Below, piece after piece: positions 33,098-45,200 of a stretch of 64,000 nucleotides of DNA. Source of the stretch: Hymenoscyphus infarciens (Eukaryota > Ascomycota > Leotiomycetes > Helotiales > Helotiaceae); the NCBI GenBank assembly GCA_001414345.1, contig LLCB01000072.1, positions 124,001-188,000 on the forward strand, read 5' to 3'. The first letter of the stretch is position 1; each line of letters begins with the position of its first letter. Below the pieces are notes generated by a model, which was given only the letters and a program-made list of their open reading frames with translations, did not search any database and was not told where the DNA came from. The position numbers were made by a program, and so were the translations under genes.

Positions 33098-36000
33098 TGT
33101 GACGGCATGCCGTCCTGTATAGCCGAGATTACATGGCATATGCCGTGTTTCGGTAGTTGTTGTTTTGTATTATCTAATTTAGGAAGGTTACGTACGTCTA
33201 TACGTCTGTCTAGACTTTCAGACGTACTTCGTAAGGTTCGGGCTTTTGTATTAGCCGACGTATGTCGTTGTTCGGTTTCGTACCCCTTTTGTATTGTCCG
33301 AAACCTCTTATATATAGTAGCCTACTCCTAGAGTTAGAAAAGGCTAGTTATTGTTTTCTTCTATATTAAAGCCTAGTATCTATATACGTTATTCTACCAT
33401 ATACACTCCTATATGCCTCTACTATAGTTATATATATTTTATGCCGTTATATAAAAACAATAACTCTTCTTCGCCGGTGACGGCCTTAATAATATCTCTT
33501 TTCGAGCTTGTCGCTACTTCTTATTTAGAAGTCGATTTATACTCGATTTAGAATATTACGATAACATCCTTATATAGCCGGGTAATCAGAGACTACCTAG
33601 ACGGCTAGTAATAGTAGGGTTTGTTATCTATATAGATAGCTAGTATAAATCGTGTTTTAGTATACGTTAAGGGATTAGAATACGCTAAGTATTTCTCAAG
33701 AGTCCTAATAACCCTAGATTTAGTAAATAAGCCGACTTATAATAGTTATCTAGAAGGCTTCTGAATCTGATCTTACCCCCCCCCTCCCCTAGTTCTGCCA
33801 CGAGGCGTTGAACGACCTTCTAGGGCTACCCCCCTTTTCGAAAGACCCTCTGAACCCTCTCTGAACCTTACCTGTATACCTAAGAATAAAAAGTTATGAA
33901 ATAACAAGGGCTTAGCCCCCCTCTTGAAGAGACTTTTCAAATGCGGACGATAATTGGACGAGATAGCGGTATAAAGGATAAAACGATCGGTTAGCAGAGA
34001 GATGGAGGACAAAATTATAAGCGAACTTCGAAGTTAAAAATCTCACCTCCGAACCCTCCCTGATCCGACCCTTATTCGACCCTCCTTTGCTTTTAAAGCC
34101 CTAATTCATACCCCTTTCGGCTACGGGCAGCTGCCTCTGATGCCTTCCTACTACTTCCTAACTCTCGAATCTCGAATCGGATACGAATCGGTTAAAACAA
34201 CGCTTTCTATTAGGACGAAACTTAGAAGCGAGCTCTTAGCTGAGTTATCGCTATCGCTGTTAATCCTGACCGAATATTATCCGACTCTACTAAGCTTCCC
34301 TCGAACCTCTACTAGCGAACGATTAAAAAGACTGCGGTTACGGACCGAGTCCTCGCCGGTATAAAGGTTAAAAGAGATAGAAGTGGAATTAAGAAGAAGA
34401 TTACGCTAAAGAAACGTTCGCTTTTCGAGTATAGCTATACTTAGAGAGAATAGTAATAGTTCTTTAATATATAAGATATATATCTTAGCTCTAAAACCCG
34501 TCTACTACTTTTAAGAGACACTAGAATTACAACTTCGCTAAGATAGTGAACGATCTTTTAGCTATAGATAAGGAGGGACACTGAAGCACTGAATATTTAG
34601 AAACGACTACGCCTATCGATATCAGTACTTTAGTTTAAAAGAATACCTCTCCATCCTTGTCTAGTTTAGCTCTAAACTCTCTACGATCTGATAGCGACTC
34701 TTTCTTTGAAATCGGAAGATGAATAAGTCCTTAAGTACTTGAAGGGAATAAGGTAATATGACAACTTCGGTATTAAGTTTATTTGACTAGCTGAAACCAC
34801 CCCTTTTATTGTCCCTAGATACTCGGACAATGCGACAAGCTTTGGCAATAACTCTTTTGACCAGCCGAAACTCCTCCTTTTGTTGTCCCGAACTTCGGAT
34901 AGCGAAACTCTTCAACATTCGGCAACAAACTCTTTTGACTAGCCGAAACCCCACCGACTCTGGTATAGAGTCTTATATTCTTTACTTTCTTACTTTCTTT
35001 TACTTCTGGCCGGACCCAGAAGTTTTATTTGAATTCGAATCGGATGCGAATCGGTACACCCTCGAAGTGAACTCTTAGCTGAGATATCACTATTACCTAC
35101 AACGTTACCTCTTGATGTTCGCTTCCGACTCTACTCTGAATTCACCTTCGAGTTTTGAATTCTTTTTTCTAAACTTTTTCGAACCTACACTCTTTTAGCA
35201 ATTCGAATCGGATGCGAATCGGTACGCTCTCGAAGTGAGCTCTTAACTGAGTTATCACTAGCTCTCAACCGAACGACTTCCGACTCTACTCTGAATTCAC
35301 CTTTAACTTTTGAAATTTTTCTCCGACCCGCTAGACGGATCGGACTACACCCCTTTTTTGTTGTCCGGATACTTAGACAGCGTTTTCAACATTCGGTAAC
35401 AATACATTTGACCAGCCGAACCACCCCTTTTGTTGTCCTCAGATACTCGGATAATAAATTTTAAACTTTGATAACATTCGGTAATAACTCTTTTCTTTTG
35501 ACCAGCCGAAACCCCACCGACTCCGGCATGGAGTCTTTCTTACTTTTATTACTTTCTTTTCACTTCTGGCGGGCTAGAAGTCCTCTTTTTCATCTGAATT
35601 CGACTCGGATACGAATCGGTACGCTCTCGAAAGGATAGTAACCTCTTAGCTGAGTTATCACTGTCTACGACATTATCGACTTTTCGTTTCCGACTTTACT
35701 CTAAGTCCCTGCTGACCTTAGTTCAGACGAACTTACACTCTTTTAATAAATTCGAATCAGAGAATTCGAATCGGATACGAATCGGTACGCTCTCGAAGTC
35801 AGCTCTTAACTGAGTTATCACTGCCTCTTAACCGAACGACCTTCGACTTTACTCTGAATTTGCCTCTATCTCTACTTTAAACTTTTTCCGACCTACCAGA
35901 CAGGATAGGACTACACTCTTTTAGCGAATTCTTTAAATCGGATACGAATCGGTTAAAATATACTCTCTATTAGGACGAAACCTAGAAGTAAGCTCTTAAT

Positions 36001-36778
36001 TAAGTTATTGCTATTAACCTTAACCGAACACTATCTAACTCCTACTTTAAACTTTTTCTAATTTTACTTTAAACTTTTAAACTTTTAAACTTTTTAAACT
36101 TTAAACTTTAAACTTTCTCTGACTACTAGATAGATCGGCCTACACTCTTTTAGTAGACGCGAATACTTACTTTTAATATTAAAGGATTAGAAACAAAGTC
36201 TCTTTATAAGTATCTATAGTTATAATTCGAAGCTAACATCTCGCTTATAATATTATAATAAATAAAGCATCTTCGAACCCAGGTTAGCTACGATTCAGAC
36301 CTTAACTTTCTCGCTTATAACAAAATCAAATACAATAAATATTATAACACTTATACTATCCCGATTCAGCCCTAAATAATAAGATAGACAGACTCGAGGA
36401 TAAGTCTTTTTCAAGAGAGAGGGATATAACAGCATACCGTCCTATATAGCCGAGATTATATAGTATATACCGTGTTTTAGTAGTTATTGTTTTACATTAT
36501 CTAATTTAAGAAGGTTATATACGTCCGTACGTCTGTCCAGACTTTCAGACGTACTTTGTAAGGTTCGAGCTTTTGTATTAGCCGACGTATATCGTTGTTT
36601 AGTTTCGTACCCCTTTTATATTATCTAAAACCTCTTATATATAGCAGCCTACTCCTAGAGTTAGAAAAGGCCAGTTATTGTTTTCTTCCGTATTAGAGCC
36701 TAGTATCTACATACGTCATTCTACTATACGCACTCCTATATACCTCTACTATAGTTATATATATTTCGTGCTATTATA
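33098..36778 (+). mobile_element. Complete type A LTR retroelement, 3681 bp, without recognisable pol
   Basis: LTRs are at 33098-33451 and 36425-36778, both exactly 354 bp. The 5' LTR runs from TGTGACGGCATGCCG to TGCCGTTATA. The 5-bp target duplication AAGAG occurs at 33093-33097 and 36779-36783. A polypurine tract AAGAGAGAGGGA (36413-36424) abuts the 3' LTR, giving + orientation. The 3-kb interior has no reverse transcriptase, integrase or gag that I can read; its longest frame (34140-34364) is a short Ser/Leu/Arg-rich stretch. The 5' LTR is far less RIPed than the 3' LTR. Probably non-autonomous. Confidence 0.9.
34160..36020. repeat. Interspersed direct repeats inside the type A element
   Basis: A unit containing CGAATCGGATACGAATCGG followed by GAGCTCTTAGCTGAGTTATC recurs about six times (near 34165, 35030, 35200, 35600, 35755, 35930). 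A second unit, containing TTTGACCAGCCGAAAC followed by CCCTTTTGTTGTCC, recurs about five times (near 34785, 34855, 34935, 35408, 35497). The units alternate irregularly. Confidence 0.8.
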
Positions 36779-36783
36779 AAGAG

Positions 36784-38514
36784 TAATATATAATAATTAT
36801 AATATATAATTCTTTACTAGAGTACTACTTAATTAGAATAATAAGCTTATAGTAGATAAGGTAGTAGATTATATATATAACGTATTTAATATTAAGCTAT
36901 TAAGATTATAGATATTATAGATATATAAAAGAATAGAGTTATTAAATAAGAGGTTATATTATAATATAAGTTAGTAAGATATTAAATTAATATAAGTATA
37001 GAGAGATAAATTAATACTCTAGAACTCTAAGTACCTGGTATTTTTTTAACAAATCTATCTCTAATAAAGCTATAAGTACGTGTTAATATAAGTAAGCGCT
37101 AATTAGTATAAGAGTAGAATCAAAGCGTTAGCTTAAGAGGTTAAAAGTATAGAGTCTTTTACTAGTATATACGCTCGATAGATAGCTTAAGCCTATAATT
37201 ATAAAAGAAGCGATTATAGTAGATATATTTAAGAATTAGCTAGAGTATATAATCCTACTACTTTATAATATACGCTTTAAGAGAGAGTATTAAGATATTA
37301 TTATACTAGATAATTATACTATTTATAAGAGTAATAAGGTAGTAGAGATATATATAAAGAGAGAAGTAGTAATTAAGTACTTATCTTTATATTACTCTTA
37401 GTTTAAATCTATTAAAAGGAGCTTTAAAGACTTTAAAACCTTAATTTATAAAGATTATAAATTTAAAGGCTTAAATTATAATAGTTTTAAGAACTTTTTA
37501 AGAGTATAGGTATACTTTCTTAGATAAGAAGTAGATATTAAAAGAAGAGCGAGAGAGTACTTTAGAAATTAATCTTATAGTCTATCTTATAATTAGTTAT
37601 ATTTAGTAAAAGGAAAGAGTAATTAATAATTACTTAAGTTAATAAGAGCTATACTATATACTACTTATACTATATTATACTACTAATAATAAGAGTATTA
37701 TTAAAAGAAGAGAAAGACCTAGTAACTAACCTAGTATAAGATTATTAGTAGCGATTAAGAGAGAGAGAGAGAGAGAGAGATTATATAGAGAGATCGAGAA
37801 GAATTCTTAGAAAGAGAAAGTAGTTATATTACTTAATTAAGTAGAAGTAGAAGCTAGAATTATATTAAAGATAAGAGTAATTATCTAGATTTAATTATAT
37901 TATATACTCTATTTATTTTAAAAGATTATATTCTTATTATATAGTCTCTAGCTACTTCTCGTTCTATAAATCATAATGTTTTAAGTATACTCTCTACTTA
38001 GTATAACTGTTCTAAAGATTACTATTTAGATTAAAGCCTTTATTATATTTATTTAAGAAGAAAAGAAGATATACTAGTACTCTATATTAGTCTCTAAAAA
38101 GCTTATATATATAATTAAAGTAAGAGGTTATCTTTTTAAGCTAGCTATAGAATATTCTCTCTCTAACGTTAGAGATAATAGTAGAGTACTCTCTAATACT
38201 TTAAATACGTATATCTACTAGCTTATACTAATATTCAACGTTATAAGTAGATTATTATAAACGTTTAATAAGAAGATAAGTATAGTCTATTTACTCTACT
38301 AAAAGTAGTAAAAAGAAAGACTAGATAAAAACTCTAGATAATAAACCGATAAATAATAAAAGTATCTCTATTTCTAATTATACTTTTAAAGTGTTTATTA
38401 AAGTTTATACTAGTATATAATAGAGTAGAAGTTAGTATAGTAGCTATAATAGTTAATAATTAACGTTCGTAGAACTCTTATTTTACCTCTCTTAGTTCTT
38501 CTTTCTTTTAAGAC
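36784..38514. repeat. Unassigned RIPed sequence
   Basis: AT-rich, frame-free sequence between the type A element and the miniature element. It includes a short (GA)n run near 37759-37780. I cannot identify its source. Confidence 0.4.
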
Positions 38515-38519
38515 GTTAT

Positions 38520-39755
38520 TATAATAATAAGGTAGAAGTAGAGTAGAGAAATAGTCTATTCGTAGTTATTAACGCGAAAACTAAAGGTAAAGAGCGAAGA
38601 CAGCTCTAAACGATGCTAATATATAGGATTCTACTAGGTAGTAAGGAGTTACGTAATAGGTCTAAAACTAGAACTACTATAGTCTTAAATCAGGACTATT
38701 ATATTTCCCTCTCTTTAGTAGAGCTCGCTCTCGAGCTCTATAACTCTAGAAACCAGTATACTTATCTATCTATATATATACTAGTCTAAGCCTATACTCT
38801 TCCTTCTACTAAGACAGCTATAAGATACTAGCTCTATAAGAGTAGTAAGATACTAGCTATACGCCGAGTTATCTAAAACTCTCTATATTTACTCTCTAAT
38901 ACTAATCTATATAATCCGCTAAGTAACTAGTATATACTTCTATAATTTTATCGATTACTAAAGTATAGGCTTTAAGAGCTTTTATAATATTAAGAGAAGA
39001 AGAAGGCTTCGAGAGTTAGTAGAAAACAATATAGCTAAAAGTAAGAAGGTCTACTTAAAAGGCTTCTCTTATTAGAGCGTAGAGAGGCTCCTTCTTATTA
39101 GTAGAAGGCTTAGATTAACTAATAATAAGCTAGATAAGCTATCTTATTAAAGCGTCGATTATATAAGCGTATTAATGTTTCTTTTTAATAAGAGAGCTAA
39201 AGTTATATACCTAGCGTATAATATCAGAGTCTATTATCAGAGTAGTTAGATACTAGCTATTTAAAGAGAGAGAGAGAGGTCTATAGACGCTAGAAGGAGG
39301 GGATCCGAAGATATTAGAAGAAGAGGATCCGAAGATACTAGAAGAAGAGGGTCTTAAGCTTAGTGTCGATTCAGAGGTCGCTAGCGAGAGGTCTAAGAAG
39401 CCGTTTAAAAGGGTTCGGTGCTATAAAGAGAACTGAAGCCGTAAGGTCGTAGAGTATATACGTAGTTATCTAGAAGCCGTTCGAAAGAGAGTCGTAGAGT
39501 CGGCGGTAGAGAGGCTAGAATAGAAGTGAGATTAAGAGCCTAATATATTTAAAGAGTAACCTTTAGTTTAATATAATAATAAGGCAGAAGTAGAGTAGAG
39601 AAGTAGTCTATTTGTAGTTATTAACGCGAAAACTAAAGATAAAGAGCGAAGATAGCTCTAAACGATACTAATATATAGGATTCTACTAGGTAGTAAGGAG
39701 TTACGTAATAGATATAAAACCAGAACTACTATAGTCTTAAATCGGGACTATTATA
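38520..39755 (-). mobile_element. Miniature LTR element (TRIM-like), copy 1, 1236 bp
   Basis: LTRs are at 38520-38703 and 39572-39755, exactly 184 bp each, starting TATAATAATAAGG and ending GGACTATTATA as written on the + strand. The target duplication GTTAT occurs at 38515-38519 and 39756-39760. On the complement a polypurine tract (AAAGAGAGGGAAA) abuts the LTR at 38703, giving - orientation. The interior is 868 bp with no coding capacity. Confidence 0.9.
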
Positions 39756-39760
39756 GTTAT

Positions 39761-41027
39761 AGATACTATATCTAATTTAGACGTACTAAACTCTTTTTAT
39801 AAATTCTTAATATTAAATACTATATTTTTAGTATAGTAGTCTAGCTTTCTAATATCTTTAAAAAATTATAGAAATTCGTAATCTTAACTAAATAAGCTAA
39901 TTCTTTCTTTATAAATATAAATAATATTATAAATAATTAATATTTAATATTAAAAATTATAATTTTCTCTTATTCTACTCTTTATAATTTATCTAATTTA
40001 TCTCTCTCTCTTTCTTCTTATATAATATTAATATTAATTTAAGCCTCTACTTTGTCTTTATAATTATTATCTTTATTATCTCTCTTTTCCTTCTTTATAC
40101 TCTTTCTTCTTACTTTCTCTCTAGTCTATAGTAGAGATAGAATATTATCTCTTTTATCTACTAATTTAAATTTAGATATAAGAGCTTTTATATTCTTCTA
40201 TACTCTAAGAGAAATACTAATCTCTTATCTCTTCTTCTTAGTAAGATAATTATATATCTTAAATATTAATTTATATATTTATAAAAGTTTAAGCGTCTCT
40301 TTTAAATTATTTAATTTATAGTAATTATTCTATATAGTATACTAAGAGTAGCTCTTCTTCTAAAGGTTAATTAGGTTCTTATACTACTATTCTATAAGAT
40401 CTATTATATTTAAAGAATAGTAAATCAGAGTAGTAGTAAAAGAGGCGTTATATTAAAGTAGTAGTAAATCGCTTTCTAATTTAAGCTCTTCTAGCTAGTC
40501 TTCTAATAGAATAATCTAGCTATAAATTAATCGATTAAGTATAGAAGTAGATATAGTACTTCTATCTCTAGTAGTAAACGTTTAATTAAATACTAAATTT
40601 AAAAGTATTCACTTCTTCTTAAATAGTAAGACTATAGAGTCTCTCTCTTTACTATATACTATCTCTCTTTTTATACTCTACTTTAAATTAGTAGTACTTA
40701 TATACTTAGCTATTAATACTAGTAGAAGAACGCTTAATATATAATTATCTTTAATAATTACTTAATACTAAAGTATTAAATTCTCTTAAGTTATAATATA
40801 ATATACTTTTATATTATTATACTTCTAATAAGTATTATAAAAGTGAATAGCCTCTTATATACTAGTTATATGCCTACTCGCTTAGTTAGCGTACCTTTTA
40901 GTTATAAGAAGCTAGTCTAGATAGCTTTTTGAATACTAAGCTTATTATATATTTCTATATTTATAATATAGTAGTAATATACTCTGTTCTATATATCTAC
41001 TAGAGCTATATACGCTCTTATAGACCT
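39761..41027. repeat. Unassigned RIPed sequence
   Basis: CT-rich on the + strand and frame-free; it could be an old coding strand in antisense, but nothing is recognisable. Confidence 0.4.
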
Positions 41028-41032
41028 TAAGA

Positions 41033-41344
41033 TATAATAGTATACTATTCTAGATAGCTAGGAGTATCTATTATATATAAGGTTTTAGTAGTTATTATCT
41101 TATATTATCTATTTTAGGAAGATTACGTAGGTTTAGGCTTTTGTATTAGCTAACGTATAACGTTAGTTAGTTTTAAACTCTTTTATCTAAACCTCTTATA
41201 TATAGTAGCCTACTCTCCTAGAGTTAGAAAAGGCTAGTTTTTCCTTTTCTTCTATATTAGAGCCTAGTATTTATATACGTTATTCTGTCTTAAACGCACT
41301 CCTATATACCTCTTCTATAGTAGTATATATTTCGTGCTATTATA
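41033..41344 (+). mobile_element. Solo LTR (type A relative), 312 bp
   Basis: Starts TATAATAGTATACTATTC and ends CGTGCTATTATA. The flanks are TAAGA (41028-41032) and TAAGG (41345-41349), a target duplication with one G/A difference of the kind RIP makes. Confidence 0.75.
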
Positions 41345-41349
41345 TAAGG

Positions 41350-42210
41350 CTTTAAGCTTCCTTTACTTAATAGTACGAACCTGCTCTACTCTTAAGAAAG
41401 TGACTGATTTACCTGCTTTACGAAAACAACGATTTACTTAATCTACTATAATAATAGATTTAAATAAAGAGCCTAAGCCTAGTACTAGTATTCTCTTACT
41501 TACGAAGGAGAACTTTAACGAATAGATAATCGAACCTTGCTCTAGAATATAATAAGACCCTAGAATATAGAATATAATATAATACGATTTATTAGAAATA
41601 AGGTTCTTAGTTTTATTAAGAGATTAGCTACCTCTTAGTTATCTCTTAGAGAACTTAATAGCCTCTTAGAATATTGTCGAAGGACTTGAATTTGCTTTTA
41701 GTTATTAGAATACTTTTCAAAGAACTTAAGTCTACCTTCGGTTTTGCTTTTTAAGATCCTTCGAAGGACTTAAGTTTACCTTTAGTTTTCTGCTTTTTAT
41801 AGAATACTTTTTCAGAGAGATAGGATATTATATAAGAGAGATGTCTCTAAAGATACTTCCTAGGAAATAGACGAGAAATAGACGAGAAATAGATAAGAAA
41901 TAGACGAGAAATAGAAGGAAAGATTACGAGGTAGTATTACTTAGAGAGAGATATTATAAGAGTAAATAGCCTCTTATATACTAGTTATATACCTACTCGC
42001 TTAGTTAGCGTACCTTTTAGCTATAAGAAGCTAGTCTAGATTACTCTTTAAATACTAAGCTTATTATATATTTCTATATTTATAATAATAAGTATTATTA
42101 GAATTAGTATAACTCTCTCTCTTATAATAAAAGTTATCTCTTCTATTAACTTCGCTCTACTAGAGAGAGAATTACGCTTATTAAATATCTTCTTATAATA
42201 GGTCTTAGTA
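41350..42210. repeat. Unassigned RIPed sequence with short tandem repeats
   Basis: Contains about three diverged copies of a block with CGAAGGACTTAAG (near 41690-41790), and four to five tandem GAAATAGACGA units at about 41864-41914. A piece of sequence (about 41950-42090) duplicates one at about 40850-40975 that lies just left of the solo LTR. Confidence 0.55.
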
Positions 42211-42215
42211 GTAGT

Positions 42216-45200
42216 TATAATAGTATACTATCCTAGATTATTATATAATAGTACTATTCTAAATTGTCGGCATTTGTAAAACTACTAATATCTCTAAGTA
42301 CTACTAATACCTCTAATACCTCTAGAGCCGAGATTACGAATAACTAATACTTATATAAGCAAAGTGCTAAAAGTATTAAATATCTAATATTTATATATAG
42401 AAGAGATTAAGATTTAGATATTATATATTTAGCTTTCTAAAGGTTTAAAAGTTATATATTTAGCTTTTTAGCTCTTATTATTTAGTATTAGCTATATTAG
42501 ATAGAGCTCGGTTATTATTATTATTAGAACTTAGTAGCTTCTAACCTTTTATATATAGACGTTTATATTCGATATAGAAGAGAGATAGTTATTATTTTCT
42601 TCTATATTAGTACCTAGTATCTATATACGTTATTCTACTATACGTACTCCTATATACCTCTACTATAGTTATTTATATTTCGTATTACTATATAAAAACA
42701 ATAACTCTTCTTTGTCGGTAATAGCCTTAATAATATCTTCTTTAAGCTTATCGCTACTCTTTATTTAGAAGTCGATTTACCCTCGATTTAGAATATTATA
42801 ATAGTATTCTTATATAGCTAGGTAATTAGAGACTACCTAGATAGCTAGTAATACTAGGGTTTAGTATCTATATAGATAGCTAGTGAAAATCGTATTATAG
42901 ATACGTTAAGGGATTAGAATACGCTAAGTATTCCTAAGAGTCCTAATAACCCTAGATTTAGTAAATAAGTCGACTTATAATAGTTATCTAGAAGGCTTCT
43001 AAATCTAATCTTATCTCCTCTCTCTAAATCGATATCTTCGAAATATCGAACCTAGTTCTACTTTAAGACGTTAAACGCTCTTCTAGAGCTACCTCTCTTT
43101 TCAAAAGCTATCTAAATAGCACTTATATACTAAGATCTAGAAGATTCTAATAAAACAATAGTTAAAGAGACTAGTAGGACTTCTTAAATATAGACTAGAT
43201 ATAGTCGGTTATATAAGCTTTAGAAGCAGAGAATTAAGAAATAAGGAATTAGCTAGCTAAGCTAGAAAGATAGATAAACAAGCTTATAATTTAAAGTTAA
43301 TAAAACACTTTACCTCTAAACCTTCCTTAATCTAACTCTCTTCTACTTCTAAGCTTAAATTCATACCCCTTTTAGCTATAGATAGCTACTTCTAATACCT
43401 TCTAATAACCTCTTTCTAGGGCTACCTCTCTTTTTAAAAGACTCTCTAAACTCTCTCTAATTCGTAACTATATACTAAGACCTAGAAGATTCTAATAAAA
43501 TAATAAGTAAGACTTCTTAGATATAGACAATATATATATAAGATAGTAGTATAAAAACAAAGGATAAAATAATCGATTAGACGAGATAGATATAATTATA
43601 AGCGAACTATAAAGTTAATAACTTAAAAAACACTCTGCCTCTAAACTCTTACTAATCTAACCCTCTTTTAAACCTTCGTTTAAACCCTTCTTTACTTTTT
43701 AAAGCCTACGTTTAGACCTCTTTCGCTTATAAGCTCTTATCTCTAATACCTTCCTACTACTTCTCTTAAATTAGATATAAATTAGTTAAAATACACTCTC
43801 TATTAGAACGAAACTTAGAAGCGAGCTCTTAGCTAAGTTATTACTATTAATTCTAACTAAATATTATCTAACTCTACTTTAAACTTTTTCTTCGAAAAAT
43901 ACCTCTACTAGTAAACATTTAAAAGACTACGGTTATAGACTAAGTCCTAGCTACTAGTATAAAGGTTAAAAGAGATAGAAGTAGAATTAAGAAGAAGATT
44001 ACGTTAAAGAAACGTTTGCTTTTCGAGTATAGCTATACTTAGAGAGAATAGTAATAGTTCTTTTATATATAGAATAAGATTATACCTTAGCTCTAAAACG
44101 CGTTTACTACTTTTAAAAGACACTAGAATTATAACTTTACTAAGATAGTGTCTAGTCTTTTAGCTATAGATAAGGAGATATACTAAAACGCTAAGTTATA
44201 AGATATTAGTACTATAGTTTAGAATACTCCTCTATCTAGCTTCGAACTCTCTATAATATAATAGTAAATTATCCTCTACTTTAGAAGTGAAATCGGAATT
44301 AGAAGATAAATAAGTTCTTAAGTACTCTAAAGAGAATAAGGCGGTCTACGAGCCTAAGTAACATAGTTTATATAATAGTACTAATAAATGTTATACTTAA
44401 AACTATTTCTTTTACTATCTTAAATATTAGATAATAATTTCAACTTTTATAACTTCGATATTAACTTTGTTTTTAACTAGCTAAAACTACCTCTTTTATT
44501 ATTCTTAGATACTTAGATAATAATTTTAACCTTAATAACTCGGCTATAACTTCGCTTTTTACTAGCTAAAACCCTACTAACTCTAATAAGAGTCTTATAG
44601 TTATTACTTTCTTACTTTCTTTTACTTCTAGTAGAGCTAGAAGTTCTTTTTTTATCTAAATTTAACTTAGATACGAATTAGTATACTCTTAAAAAGATAG
44701 TAACCTCTTAGCTAAGTTATTACTATCTATGATATTATTAACTTTTCTGTTTCCGACTTTACTCTAAGTTCTTACTAACCTTAGACGAACTTATACTCTT
44801 TTTTTTTTTTTTTTAAATTTAAATTAGATACGAATTAGTACGCTCTTAAAGTGAGCTCTTAACTGAGTTATTACTATTACCTATAACGTTATCTCTTAAT
44901 ATTCGTTTTTAACTCTATTCTAAATTCGCCTCTATCTCTACTTTAAACTTTTTAAACTTTTTAAACTTTAAACTTTTTCTAACCTACTAGATAAGATTAG
45001 ACTATACTCTTTTAGTAAACACGAATACTTATACTTTAATATTAAAAGATTAGAAACGAAGTCTCTTTTATAAGTATCTATAAAGTTAGTTATAATTCGG
45101 ATCCTACTTAGTATTCTATAGACAATTTTTAGAGTTTACTATATCGTCTAAGAGACTTTTATACTAAATATCTAGAAGAGCTAGAACTACTCTAATACCT

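Noticed and set aside
34140..34364. 74-codon frame inside the type A element as an element protein
   Set aside because: Short, leucine/serine/arginine-rich, overlaps the dispersed repeat units and resembles no gag or pol segment.
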